Below are positions 8,988-17,349 of a stretch of DNA of 60,144 nt, piece by piece. The stretch comes from Sulfobacillus harzensis (lineage in GTDB: Bacteria > Bacillota > Sulfobacillia > Sulfobacillales > Sulfobacillaceae), in NCBI RefSeq assembly GCF_012933365.1, contig NZ_JABBVZ010000016.1:1-60144 (forward strand), given 5' to 3'. A program made the translations under genes and the position numbers. The notes under the pieces were generated by a model. That model saw only the letters and a program-made list of their open reading frames with translations. It ran no database searches and was not told the origin of the DNA. The stretch's first letter is position 1. Each line of letters starts with the position of its first letter.

Positions 8988-10032
8988 CCCCCGAATCCCG
9001 CACGCTGAGCCCATGGCACTACGCGACCCTGCTGATCAGCGCCACCATTGGCAACATCCTCTTTGTCTGGCCGGGTCATGTCGTCAGCGCGGCCGGAGAA
9101 AACGCCGCGGCCAGTGTCCTGGTCATCGTGGCCGGGATCGGCGGGATTGGGCTCGTGCATCACGCATGGGTGCAGCAGCATCCCCCCCCCCTCGCGGGGG
9201 CGGCCCGCTTCGCGGTCATTGCTATCGCCGTCCCCGGGTTACCCATCGTAGGCGCTCAGCCAGATGTTTGCATACGTTCATGGTGCCGTTTCTCGGCATT
9301 GTCATGTGGGGCGCCGTCATCTCCCTCGATGGGCTAGGCCGGCTGACGCAACTGTGGGTCCCCCTCGGGGGGGCCCTGCTCGCCGGGGTCAGCAGCGTCG
9401 CCCTGGTCAATGCGAGCCATGGCCAGGCGCTGTGGCCGGGTCACCTCTACGTCATCCCGGCGATCCACGGGGTAGCCATTATGGCCTATCTCGCGGCCCC
9501 CGTGGCCCCGACGGTGGTCCTCCTCACGTCCCACATCAATGCCCCGGACCGCACCATCCGCCAGAGCTTCATGGCCGCCGCGGCCGTGATTGGCGTGACC
9601 TTGCTCGCGATTTATGCGCTCGTCATCTGCCTCTTGGGTCCCGATGCCATTCCCCATCTGCGCTGGCCGCTCGTCTACACCTTGGAGACCATTACACTGG
9701 ACAGCACCTTCTTTGTCAGCCGCGTGGGCCTCGCCGTGATCTTCCTCTGGACCGCCGTGGTCGCCTTGGCGTTCAGCGTGCATCTCCGCCTCAGCCTGCA
9801 GGTCGTCCAGCAGGTCCGTCCCTCGCTCCCGCGATGGAGTCCCATCATCCTGGGGCTTGTCTACGCGATCGGCATTGGGGTGTTCCTGACCCCCACGGCC
9901 AGTAGTCACTGGATCGTGGATCGCATGGACCCCCTGGCGTGTGGCTATCTCGTGCTCGAAACCACCGGCTTGGGCCTCTGGATGGTCGTCCGCGCCGTCG
10001 GCCACCGGCGCCACCGCGGGATGAACTCCTAG
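8984..10032 (+). pseudogene. gerAB: Germinant receptor B subunit (permease-like), frameshifted
   Basis: GerB subunits are APC-superfamily membrane proteins with about ten helices that probably bind the germinant. The gene starts at ATG 8984 (MTPESRTLSPWHYATLLIS) and reads well to about 9245. It then needs a frame change between ~9247 and 9275 to continue as LHTFMVPFLGIVMW and the remaining helices to TAG at 10030-10032. Sequence around the shift seems shortened compared with the family, suggesting a small deletion as well. All three genes of this operon are damaged. Confidence 0.75.
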
Positions 10033-10163
10033 CCCACGCCGCACCACAGCCCGAACTACCACTCAGACTCCTCCGCATGCCTGGCCATAAAGAATCGGTG
10101 CCCCTGTCAAGGCCAATTTGAAAATCGCCAAAAACGCCAACCGTGACTCCGCAGAAACGCCAA

Positions 10164-11896
10164 TGGAAAATGGCTCTCCGGCACTTTTGCTGATGGATCC
10201 GTATGGGTCACGTCGAGATGCTCCCGGACCCCGAGCTTCCCCGAGGCCGACGTGACGTTAGCGTTGGTTGTGTAAGATACGAGCCCGTAGCAGGTCCAGG
10301 TGCGCTCGTCCATACATAATCCGCTTCAGACATTTGATCTGGTTATTGAATCCTTCGGTCATTCCTTGGCTCCACGTGTCCGTGAGACCCGCTTGGACGG
10401 CCGCTGTGTCCTCCATCAAACCTTTCGCAAACCTCACCAGTTCGGGAATGCCACTCGCGTGGGCCGCACGAATCCACGCGGCAAGCGCGGAGCCCTTTCG
10501 GTGCGTGAGCATTGTATGGAACAAGTGCACCAACGTCCATGCGCGGCGGTACTCCGGTGCGTCCGTCATCAACTCGGTTAAGGTCCCAGTGGCCTGGCGT
10601 GGCCAGCCGGTGTCAGACCCCAAAAACCATGTCGCCCACGTCCGCCGCGCAATGCGAACCGGCGGCATGGCCCGGCCGCGTTCTTGAGCCCGCCGCTGGC
10701 GGAGCCAGCGGGAAATCGTCGTCAGGCTCCCGTGGTACCCGGCCGTTTGCAGGGTCCGCAGAATTGGCTTAGCTTGCCGGATTCCCTTGGCCCACAGTCG
10801 CTCCAATTGCGGGACGAATGGATCGAGGAGATGGGGGTAAGTGGCACGCGGCGTACCTTCGGGCGGAGCCGAGGTTCGGAGGTACTTGGTGACGGTCTTC
10901 CGATCGAATCCCGTCCGGCGAGCAATCTCGGCCACCTTATACCCTCCGTGAGCAAGAGCTTGTACGGCGGCATACCGTTCTTGTTGATGCACGACCCCTT
11001 TCGGGGTCGACGGGAGATGGTGCGTAAGCGGCAGCGCGGGCGACCGCGGTCGGGGTGGCGGCGTGCGTGTCAGCAACTCATTAAAGGCGTCGCTGAGGTT
11101 TTTCAGCAGATGCCAGCGGTCGGCGACTTGGCGGGCTTGGGGAGCCCCGTCGCTGATCGCTTTGCCATAGCCACGGGCCCGATCACGGCTGACCACCTGA
11201 ATCCCGGGATGTTGGTGCAACCAGCGGGTGACGGTCTCGAGTCCACGGTCTGGCAAAATCTCGATAATCCGATGCCGTTCCAGATCGACAACGACGGTCG
11301 CGTACGTATGTCCTTTTCGGATCGCCCAATCATCAATGCCCACCACTCGCGGCGCTTCCCAGCTCGGGTCTGCCGCCGTCCGTAAAATGCGAAGAATGGT
11401 GGTGGCGCTGACATCGCAGCCCTGGTCTAAAGCCACACGGGCGAGCGCCTCTGCACTGAGATGCCACCCCCATTGCTGAATCCACGCCGTCAACTCCGCC
11501 GAGCGCCGTCCGTAGGCGGGAACCCATGGATCGAGCCGTTCACAAAAGACCTGGTAGGCATAGGTCGGCGTGGAACACCAAAAGCGGCGGACATCCAACT
11601 GCACCTGAACGCGGAATCCGCGCCACGGAATATCGCTGACGGTCCGCCGATACCCACTTTGCACACGATGGGCCGGCTGCTGGCACCCGGGACACCGAAC
11701 CGTGGGAACCGTACGCACGAAATGTAGGAGAATACGGGGGCCCTCGTCGCAGATTTCGACGCACCGGGAGCCGGGAATGTTTGGTAAAATGCGCATAGGA
11801 CATGATCTCCTTTCGCGGGGTAGACATGTCCTATAATTCTTCCATTAACTGCCAAATCCTTCCTGATCAGCAAAAGTGCCGGAGAGCCTGGAAAAT
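10164..11896 (-). mobile_element. Intact ISL3-family insertion with 8-bp target duplication
   Basis: The element spans 10172-11888. Perfect 23-bp inverted repeats begin GGCTCTCCGG at 10172-10194, with their complement at 11866-11888. It is flanked by the direct repeat TGGAAAAT at 10164-10171 and 11889-11896, the 8-bp duplication expected for ISL3. Joining the flanks restores the inner part of an IS21 end, so this element jumped into an older IS copy. One transposase gene fills it. All signs point to a recent, possibly still active insertion. Confidence 0.9.
10258..11796 (-). CDS. ISL3-family transposase
   Basis: A 512-aa DDE transposase of the ISL3 family. The N-terminal zinc-binding region has CPGC near residue 35 and a second half CSTPTY. 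The catalytic domain shows the first Asp in VVGIDDWAIRKG, the second in VVSRDRARGYG, and the Glu in MTEGFNNQIKCLKR. The start ATG 11796 follows AAAGGAGAT about 11 bases upstream. In most ISL3 proteins the second zinc half is CxxxxC; here its last cysteine is Tyr, a change that might weaken metal binding. Length and motifs are otherwise those of a complete enzyme. Confidence 0.92.
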   Translation of the reverse strand: MRILPNIPGSRCVEICDEGPRILLHFVRTVPTVRCPGCQQPAHRVQSGYRRTVSDIPWRGFRVQVQLDVRRFWCSTPTYAYQVFCERLDPWVPAYGRRSAELTAWIQQWGWHLSAEALARVALDQGCDVSATTILRILRTAADPSWEAPRVVGIDDWAIRKGHTYATVVVDLERHRIIEILPDRGLETVTRWLHQHPGIQVVSRDRARGYGKAISDGAPQARQVADRWHLLKNLSDAFNELLTRTPPPRPRSPALPLTHHLPSTPKGVVHQQERYAAVQALAHGGYKVAEIARRTGFDRKTVTKYLRTSAPPEGTPRATYPHLLDPFVPQLERLWAKGIRQAKPILRTLQTAGYHGSLTTISRWLRQRRAQERGRAMPPVRIARRTWATWFLGSDTGWPRQATGTLTELMTDAPEYRRAWTLVHLFHTMLTHRKGSALAAWIRAAHASGIPELVRFAKGLMEDTAAVQAGLTDTWSQGMTEGFNNQIKCLKRIMYGRAHLDLLRARILHNQR

Positions 11897-11954
11897 CATC
11901 ATTTTGGCCAATTCGAAATCCCCAGGGAGTCCCCTGATGCGTGTAGGCTGTGCG

Positions 11955-12112
11955 GTATGGGTGCGGGCCCTTCGGCCATCGGACTGGCACTGTCCACGAG
12001 GGCACCGCTCCATCCGATGCGGGTCGCCCGGCCCCTGGGAGCGACCGGCCGACGATGCGGTCGCTCCCTGCCATGAGAAGCGTCGGGGTGTCAGTCGGGC
12101 AACGGGATACGG
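11955..12112. repeat. Structured 160-bp repeat, copy 1
   Basis: This block is repeated in the same orientation at 20274-20438. It has two potential hairpins kept in both copies: GGCC-CTTC-GGCC at 11966-11977, and an 11-bp stem 12037-12047/12058-12068 (GGGAGCGACCG). It lies directly downstream of the minus-strand istB gene. It could be the 3' non-coding part of the element or a small structured RNA. Confidence 0.55.
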
Positions 12113-12796
12113 TTAGGAGGCGTCGACGGTGCGGGAAGCCGGCGGCACAAGGACCGTTCCCGCGGGGCTCACGCCCCGCTTTTTGTCGCGCAACCGGTAC
12201 GAGTCGCCGCGGATGTTGACCACAGTCGAGCGGTGGAGCAGCCGATCCAAGATCGCCGTAGCCAACACGGCATCGCCGAAGACCTCTCCCCATTCGCTAA
12301 AGCTCTTGTTGGACGTCAGGATCATGCTGCCACGCTCGTACCGTGCGGACACCAAACGGAAAAAGAGGGTGGCGTCCAGCCGCTCCAACGGTAAATACCC
12401 CACCTCATCCACGCACAGCAATTTGGGGCGGGTATAAACCGCCAAGCGCGTAGCAAACCGGTTGTCATCCCACGCGCGGCGGAGATCGGCAAAAACCCAT
12501 GCGGGCAGGGCTTTACGGGCTTCGTTGATGCAACTGTCGCAAATGCGGCCGCGAGACGTCCTTACTAGGACATGATGGGGCCCTCGTCTCTCACAAAACG
12601 TACAAAGGGTCACCAACCGCCCTAAGACCCCGGGTGCGGCTGGTATCACCGCCTCCGGAGGCTGGTTTTCCAACGTGGCGATGGCCATTTCAAGGCAATC
12701 GGCGCAGACCGTCCGGCCATTCTTGCGCCAGCTTGGCTGGACCACCGGAGACACCCCGCATAGAGTGCACGATTCCTTAGGCACGTTGTCCCTCAT
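12113..12796 (-). CDS. Tandem zinc-finger domain fused to IstB C-terminus
   Basis: A 227-aa hybrid. Residues ~10-34 and ~65-89 are two fingers of identical spacing, CxxC-x17-CxxC (C10/C13/C31/C34 and C65/C68/C86/C89); the second, CTFC...CDSC, resembles the ClpX-type zinc-binding domain. From about residue 104 on the sequence is the C-terminal half of the IS21 helper ATPase IstB, with Walker B (LLCVDEVGYLPL) and the sensor region (MILTSNKSFSEWGEVFGD). The Walker A half is missing, so it cannot bind ATP as IstB does. It most likely arose when an IS21 copy joined a zinc-finger gene. Whether the product is made is unknown. Confidence 0.65.
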   Translation of the reverse strand: MRDNVPKESCTLCGVSPVVQPSWRKNGRTVCADCLEMAIATLENQPPEAVIPAAPGVLGRLVTLCTFCERRGPHHVLVRTSRGRICDSCINEARKALPAWVFADLRRAWDDNRFATRLAVYTRPKLLCVDEVGYLPLERLDATLFFRLVSARYERGSMILTSNKSFSEWGEVFGDAVLATAILDRLLHRSTVVNIRGDSYRLRDKKRGVSPAGTVLVPPASRTVDAS

Positions 12797-12802
12797 TCCG
12801 GC

Positions 12803-13168
12803 TTAAAACTCATACGCGTTGCCGCTGTATTCGGTCCCTCGTGTGCCTGACCCGCCCGGCCATACAAGTTGCCACTGAAGAGCATTTCGCCAATAACCCG
12901 GGGACGGTGAGGAATACGGATATAGACCGATGTCCAAGCCGGTAGTGTAGGATACATCCGTGGACGGCGGACCGTCTTCGGTGACCCACGACGAGGACGA
13001 CTGTGAGCAGTTCGCGGTGATGGGACACCATTGGAGGTTGGGCTTCAAGCTAATCTCGGGCATGGTCTGGCTACAGTCCATGGACCCCCCAAAATCCATA
13101 CTGGTCGCTGTCAATCCATTCATATTGACTTTCAGCGTCGACGTGATATTGCAACCTGACCGTTCTGA
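12803..13168 (-). pseudogene. C-terminal part of a gene split by IS607
   Basis: An open frame on the minus strand encodes a polar, Ser/Thr/Gly/Trp-rich segment (STLKVNMNGLTATSMDFGG, SPGYWRNALQWQLVWPGG) ending ...GNAYEF at TAA 12803-12805. It has no proper start: the frame is open back to a TGA near 13168, close to the right end of the IS607 element. A signal-peptide-bearing start on the same strand lies on the other side of IS607 (15168-15365). I infer these are the two ends of one secreted-protein gene. The family is unknown. Confidence 0.45.
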
Positions 13169-13302
13169 TGGACTTACTCAAGTCTGATCATCACTGATCA
13201 ACTCTAGCCATCTTCTTGCGTCATCGCGCCACCGCTTCTGAGGGCTTCCGCCGGTCGTCTACGGGAGGGCGCTCAGCAAGCTGTCACCGAGCCGTGCTGC
13301 CG

Positions 13303-14491
13303 TTAGGCAGAAACGGGTTGGGCGCTCCCAACCGAACTCTCGGCCACCTTTTGCAAATTGACCGCGGCGTTCACATCGCGGTCGTGCCGCGTGCGGCACT
13401 CGGGACACGTCCACTCCCGCACCGCGCGGGGCATTTTGGGCGTTTTGTATCCACACGACGAACACATTTTGCTACTGGGATACCACCGGCTCACCACGAC
13501 GACCGTCTTTCCGCGTTGGGCTGCTTTGTATGTGAGGTGCCGACGGAATTCTGCAAAACCCATATCAGCAATCGCCCGGGCGAGCGGATGATTTTTGAGC
13601 ATCCCGGCTACGTTCAGATCCTCAATGGCGATGACATCGTAGCGCCGCACGAGATCGGTGGTCAGTTGGTGTCACGCATCCGCCCGGATATTCGCAATTC
13701 GCGCATGGAGTCGCGCTATGCGGCGCTACGTCTTCTCCATATTGCGGGATCGGGGAACCCGCATCCCCTTGGGAATCGGTTGGCCGGGTGGAAGCCCGGC
13801 ACGGACTTTGGCGGCCTCCATCTGGCGAGTGTATTGCTTCGACAATCGACGGAGGTGCTTCAACGCCGCAGCGTGCGCCTTTGGCCCGGCGATCTTCTCA
13901 CCGCTAGAGAGCGTGGCCAATGCCGACACCCCGAGATCCACCCCGACCGTCGCGTGGTTTTGGCGGGGGACGATGGGCAGATCCGGGATTTCGACGGTGA
14001 TGCTGAGAAACCAGCGGTCAGCGGTCCGCGAGAGGGTGCCGGACAACACGTTGCCAACAAACCGCAAGGGTTCGTGCATCCGCACCCACCCCAGCTTGGG
14101 GATGCGCACCCCCGTCCCTTTGATGGCAAACTGATCGTTGGTGAGGGAAAAGCTATCGTGGCGGCCCTTTTTCTTAAATGTCGGATAACCCCCCGTTCCG
14201 GCGAAGAAATTCCGGAACGCGCGACCCCAGTGGCTAATGGCCATCTGGGGCGCGTTTTTGGTCACGGCCTGCATCCACGGGAATTGGGCGCCTTTGATCG
14301 TGTTGAGGCGACGCCGCCAAGCGGCTTCCGAGGGCTGGGGTTGCGTGGGATCGGCTTTCCATGCGTCCATACTGCGCTTGCCATTCTGCCAGGGCCCAGT
14401 TGTAGGCAAATCGTGCGACGCCGGCGGCCTGACGAACGTACGTCTCTTGCCGGTTATTGGGATCCAACGCGATTTTATGCGCCACAATCAC
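13303..14491 (-). pseudogene. tnpB: TnpB-like RuvC nuclease, broken
   Basis: TnpB is the RNA-guided nuclease ancestor of Cas12. The gene starts at GTG 14491 (MIVAHKIALDPNNRQ). One extra base near 14368 shifts the frame after AEWQAQY. The downstream frame reads well (GGYPTFKKKGRHDSFSLT; GVDLGVSALATL with the first RuvC Asp) but then meets TAG at 13726-13728 and TGA at 13672-13674. It resumes in the same frame with AIEDLNVAGM (RuvC Glu), the zinc ribbon CSSCG...CPEC and DRDVNAAVN (last Asp). All catalytic residues remain, so decay is recent, but three lesions make a working product very unlikely. Confidence 0.85.
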
Positions 14492-15117
14492 GACGACGCC
14501 TCCTCGACCGCGTGTTTCACGCCCTCCAACAATTTTTGGTTCTTTCGGGAGCGACTGCCGTAGAGCCGCGCTGAAAAGACGGTGATGATTTCGAGTACGT
14601 CCTGGGCTAAATCTTCTTCAAACGGGGTGTCCTCCCCTTGGTTCAGAATCACCACTTCCACGTGCTTCGCTTCGCAAATCGCGAAGACTAACTCGGCCCC
14701 AAATCGCACGAGGCGATCTTTGTGGGTAATCACCAATCGACTGACACGGTCCGCCAAAATGTCGTTCAGGAGTTTTGTGAGCCCCTTTTTATGGTAGTTC
14801 ATCCCCGACCCCCGATCGGTGATCACCTCGAAGGTCCAGCCCTGTTGTGCACAGTACAATTCGAGCCCTTGTTTTTGGCGTTCCAGATCGGCCTTTTGGT
14901 CGTGGCTCGACACCCGGGCATACGCCACCGTCTTGCGCTCCCCATCCTGCTGACGAAACTGGTTGGGGCGCAATCGCGCGAGATCATAGCGGCGATACCC
15001 CCCAGCAGTCCGTTCATCCGGCATGAGTCGGCCTTCTTGTTCCCAACGCCGCAATGTGGAGGGGTTAACGCCCAAAAACTCTGCCGCTTCGCGGATTCCC
15101 ACAAGTTTTCTGTTCAT
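14488..15117 (-). CDS. tnpA: IS607 serine recombinase
   Basis: A 209-aa protein with an N-terminal MerR-like helix-turn-helix (IREAAEFLGVNPSTLRRWEQ) and a serine recombinase domain whose nucleophile is in AYARVSSHDQK, followed by LERQ and the Arg-rich ITHKDRLVRFG region. This pairing is diagnostic for IS607 transposases, which recombine through a covalent phosphoserine. I chose ATG 15117, where the HTH begins properly; a TTG at 15132 is also in frame. No strong ribosome site is visible. The gene appears intact while its tnpB partner is broken. Confidence 0.88.
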   Translation of the reverse strand: MNRKLVGIREAAEFLGVNPSTLRRWEQEGRLMPDERTAGGYRRYDLARLRPNQFRQQDGERKTVAYARVSSHDQKADLERQKQGLELYCAQQGWTFEVITDRGSGMNYHKKGLTKLLNDILADRVSRLVITHKDRLVRFGAELVFAICEAKHVEVVILNQGEDTPFEEDLAQDVLEIITVFSARLYGSRSRKNQKLLEGVKHAVEEASS

Positions 15118-15167
15118 GGTTAAATGATACAACCATGAGCAATAATGAGCAAAGTTTTAGAGCACTG

Positions 15168-15365
15168 TTAAAACCCTGCCGACCCGGCTGGACGAGCCTG
15201 TAGGGTCGTGCCGGGACCCGGAGTTAAATATGTCGACGAGGACACGATCTTTGAGGTTGCCGTTTGCGTCGTGGCCGTCGTAGAGAGCGCCGCAGCGAAG
15301 GTCGCGCCGCCCGCCACCAACAGGAAACTCGTCATCAATGCAAACACTCATATTAACTTGCGCAT
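15168..15365 (-). pseudogene. 5' part of a secreted-protein gene cut by IS607
   Basis: On the minus strand, GAAAGGA (15374-15380) sits 8 bases before ATG 15365. The frame reads MRKLI, TGA, then VFALMTSFLLVAGGATFAAALS and a Thr/Ser-rich stretch, ending at TAA 15168-15170. Basic residues followed by a hydrophobic run and an Ala-rich end make a typical signal peptide, with an in-frame TGA at codon 6. The frame stops where IS607 begins. The likely rest of the gene is at 12803-13168. Confidence 0.45.
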
Positions 15366-15385
15366 TCAGAGCATCCTTTCGGAAC

Positions 15386-16304
15386 AGCGATGCGTGAAAC
15401 GTACAAGCTTACCCTATAAACTTTCTCCATGGGCGTATCATTTTCCTGTTTCTGCCTGGTAAAATCTGCCGTAGTGTATTCGACCACCACTCAACAGGCA
15501 CGCACGGTCGTTCGCAGTGACGGTGCTTAGTGACAAAAATCCCGTCGCATGAGCTTCCCACCGGTTTCATGCATGCGCATTCAGAAAGGAGAGTTCTTGG
15601 GTTCTCTCGGTACAGACAGACGGCGGCGCAACCTACCCGTGGCGGCCGGCGTCTAGGGCATTGGTGTGGTGCTACCGTATCGCAGCCCCCTGAAGCCTGT
15701 CAAGACGGAAGCGCCGACAGGTGTGAGGGGCTCTGTCCATGTAGCCAGGACCCGCACGCCTATGACACCATCAAGTCCCCCCTGTGCTGCTTTGCGGTTG
15801 GTCACGTCTCCCTCCCTGCGTACATGGCAGGGTTCGCTAGCGTGATCGGGTGAAGCAAAGACCGTTCGAGAGGGAACCGACGGAAAAACTCGAAGACGAT
15901 GAAAAGACCGGGAAACCTATCAAAATATTGAGGTAGGATGTGGGGCGATGTGTAGGTGCTCAACGGCCTGCCCTCGGCGGCGATAGACATTTCGGTGGCG
16001 CGGTACAGTACTCGGTGCCAATGCAAGGGGAGGTGGCCTGCAGAGAGAGTTGAGTCACTCCAGCGATGCCAGCCGAGGTCGTATCGAGATGTTCCTGGAG
16101 GCTCCGAAACCCGATAATAGCTGCCTACAGCTGCTTCACCACCTCCTTGATCAGGTTTGAGCGTCAGATACGCGAGCGCGTCCTCGTTCGATCTCACACG
16201 GCGGGTCGTGACCCCCTGATTGGATGAGCACCAGACCTTTCGAGCCGTGGCGCTGGTTTTCGGCTTGCCGGGACATGGCGTCGTGCATGGAATGGCCTAA
16301 TGGA
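15386..16304. other. Gene-poor interval
   Basis: I see no convincing gene here. AAAGGAGAG near 15585 is followed by TTG, but that frame stops after about 20 codons and has no recognisable content. A minus-strand open frame at 15802-16197 has no ribosome site and unusual composition. Probably decayed sequence. Confidence 0.4.
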
Positions 16305-16331
16305 ACCCTTCGGCAAGACTGTCATATAGTG
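16305..16331 (+). promoter_or_regulatory. SigK-like promoter of the 188-aa protein gene
   Basis: AC at 16305-16306, a 16-nt gap and CATATAGTG at 16323-16331. A start site about 7 nt later would leave a leader of about 24 nt before ATG 16362. Confidence 0.45.
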
Positions 16332-16361
16332 GAAGCAAATCTGCATAGGGAGGTTTTGTAT

Positions 16362-16928
16362 ATGAGTGCGAGCGTTATCTGTCCACCTTTTCTTGCCGCG
16401 CCCTCCCGTTTTTTCGCTCCGCAGCTGGTCTCGACAGAGCCGTGGGCCTTAGCACGACAGGGGTTAGTGTTTCAGGCGTCAACCGGTGACGTCGACGTTC
16501 CTGTGAATGGCGGAAAGCTATTCTTAGTCCTTCAGAACCCGGGAGGATCCGGAAAGCTACTACAGGTTTTCGGAGTTGGAGCTAATCAATATTCCATCTT
16601 TTCCGACTTGTTCGCCCAAAACAATCCGACATTCTCGACTCCGCTCACGCCGGTGACCATCCAAAGCACAAACTCGGCCGAGACGCTCTCGTCTGTAGCC
16701 CAAGCCTACATGGTCACAGAGACTCCCCCGCCATCTACTCCGCCGGATGGCGTCCTGCTGGCGCGAAACCTTGCGGCTGCATCCTGGGTCACTAATAACT
16801 TTGTGCCTGGCTTGTGGGTCATACCGCCGGGTACTGCCATGGCGTTTGTTATTTACTTTTACGCGAGCACTTCCGCGTACGACCTTGGTGCCATTTCCCT
16901 AATTTGGGGAGAGGTCCCGATCCTGTAA
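16362..16928 (+). CDS. Unknown 188-aa protein, possible spore-surface protein
   Basis: ATG 16362 lies 8 bases behind AGGGAGG (16347-16353). The sequence is rich in Val, Ser, Thr, Pro and aromatic residues and looks like an all-beta fold (VPVNGGKLFLVLQNPGG, LLQVFGVGANQYSIF, LWVIPPGTAMAFVIYFYAS). It has a single Cys near the N-terminus, no signal peptide and no strong transmembrane helix. I recognise no family. The SigK-like promoter and missing export signal link it to genes A, B and the Gln/Trp-rich protein. It could also be a phage-type beta-sandwich protein; nothing phage-like surrounds it. Confidence 0.65.
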   Translation: MSASVICPPFLAAPSRFFAPQLVSTEPWALARQGLVFQASTGDVDVPVNGGKLFLVLQNPGGSGKLLQVFGVGANQYSIFSDLFAQNNPTFSTPLTPVTIQSTNSAETLSSVAQAYMVTETPPPSTPPDGVLLARNLAAASWVTNNFVPGLWVIPPGTAMAFVIYFYASTSAYDLGAISLIWGEVPIL

Positions 16929-17349
16929 GTTGACAGGATTGCACGATGCGAGGGTGGGTTCGTCCCACACCTTAGTCGCCTTCGCGACCAGCCAGCCTCA
17001 TCCCTACTTTCTCTAGGTAAGACTTTCTCTAGTCAACCTGAGGGGAAGATGTGCGACGGCGATCACGTTTTCTTATACGAGTCGGCGGGAGACCGCGTAC
17101 GAGCCGACCGCATCGAGAATGTTCGGCGAACGGACGGTATTTCTGAAGAGAGATTGGGCTGGCGAATGCGATAGGGTGCGGGGCTAGACGCGGGACAAAA
17201 AACCCTCCAGACACCGACCCGTCTTTGGCATGTACCAATTTACTGAAGAAGGAGCGTGGGGGTCGTGAGGCGGCGGCCTCATGCCGCCCCGCGTGTCCCT
17301 CTGCCTGGCGGTGAGCCCCACGGGCTCGCCGAGCCGGTGCCGGAGGGGC

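Larger units (their letters stand above)
10105..12487 (-). mobile_element. IS21-family remnant #1 (right end and istB 3' part)
   Basis: A minus-oriented IS21 copy. Its right end starts at TGTCAAGGCC (10105) and shows the repeated GGCCAA/CGCCAA motifs of IS21 ends. It continues beyond an ISL3 insertion at 11897 (CATCATTTTGGCCAATTCG). The C-terminal half of istB follows from 12113. istA and the left end are missing; at ~12487 the sequence joins a zinc-finger coding segment. Confidence 0.7.
13170..15167 (-). mobile_element. IS607-family element
   Basis: Two minus-strand genes, a MerR-headed serine recombinase (tnpA) and a TnpB-type nuclease gene (tnpB), overlap by four bases (GTGA at 14488-14491), the IS607 arrangement. 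IS607 elements have no inverted repeats, so the ends given are approximate. They are set by where the flanking split gene resumes. The 3' side of tnpB (about 13180-13300) is where an omega guide RNA would be expected; it is GC-rich, but I cannot define the RNA. Confidence 0.65.

Noticed and set aside
8202-10062. Long minus-strand frames opposite gerC and gerB
   Set aside because: The plus strand carries clear Ger family sequence; the minus frames are Gly/Arg/His-rich shadows.
13216-14574. Long plus-strand open frame (452 codons)
   Set aside because: It is antisense to the IS607 genes, has no ribosome site and reads as an Arg/Pro-rich mirror of tnpB.
15584-15852. TTG-start ORF behind AAAGGAGAG
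   Set aside because: It stops after about 20 codons, and the continuation has no recognisable protein character.
15802-16197. Minus-strand 131-codon frame
   Set aside because: No ribosome site, no family resemblance, and it lies in an otherwise degenerate interval.
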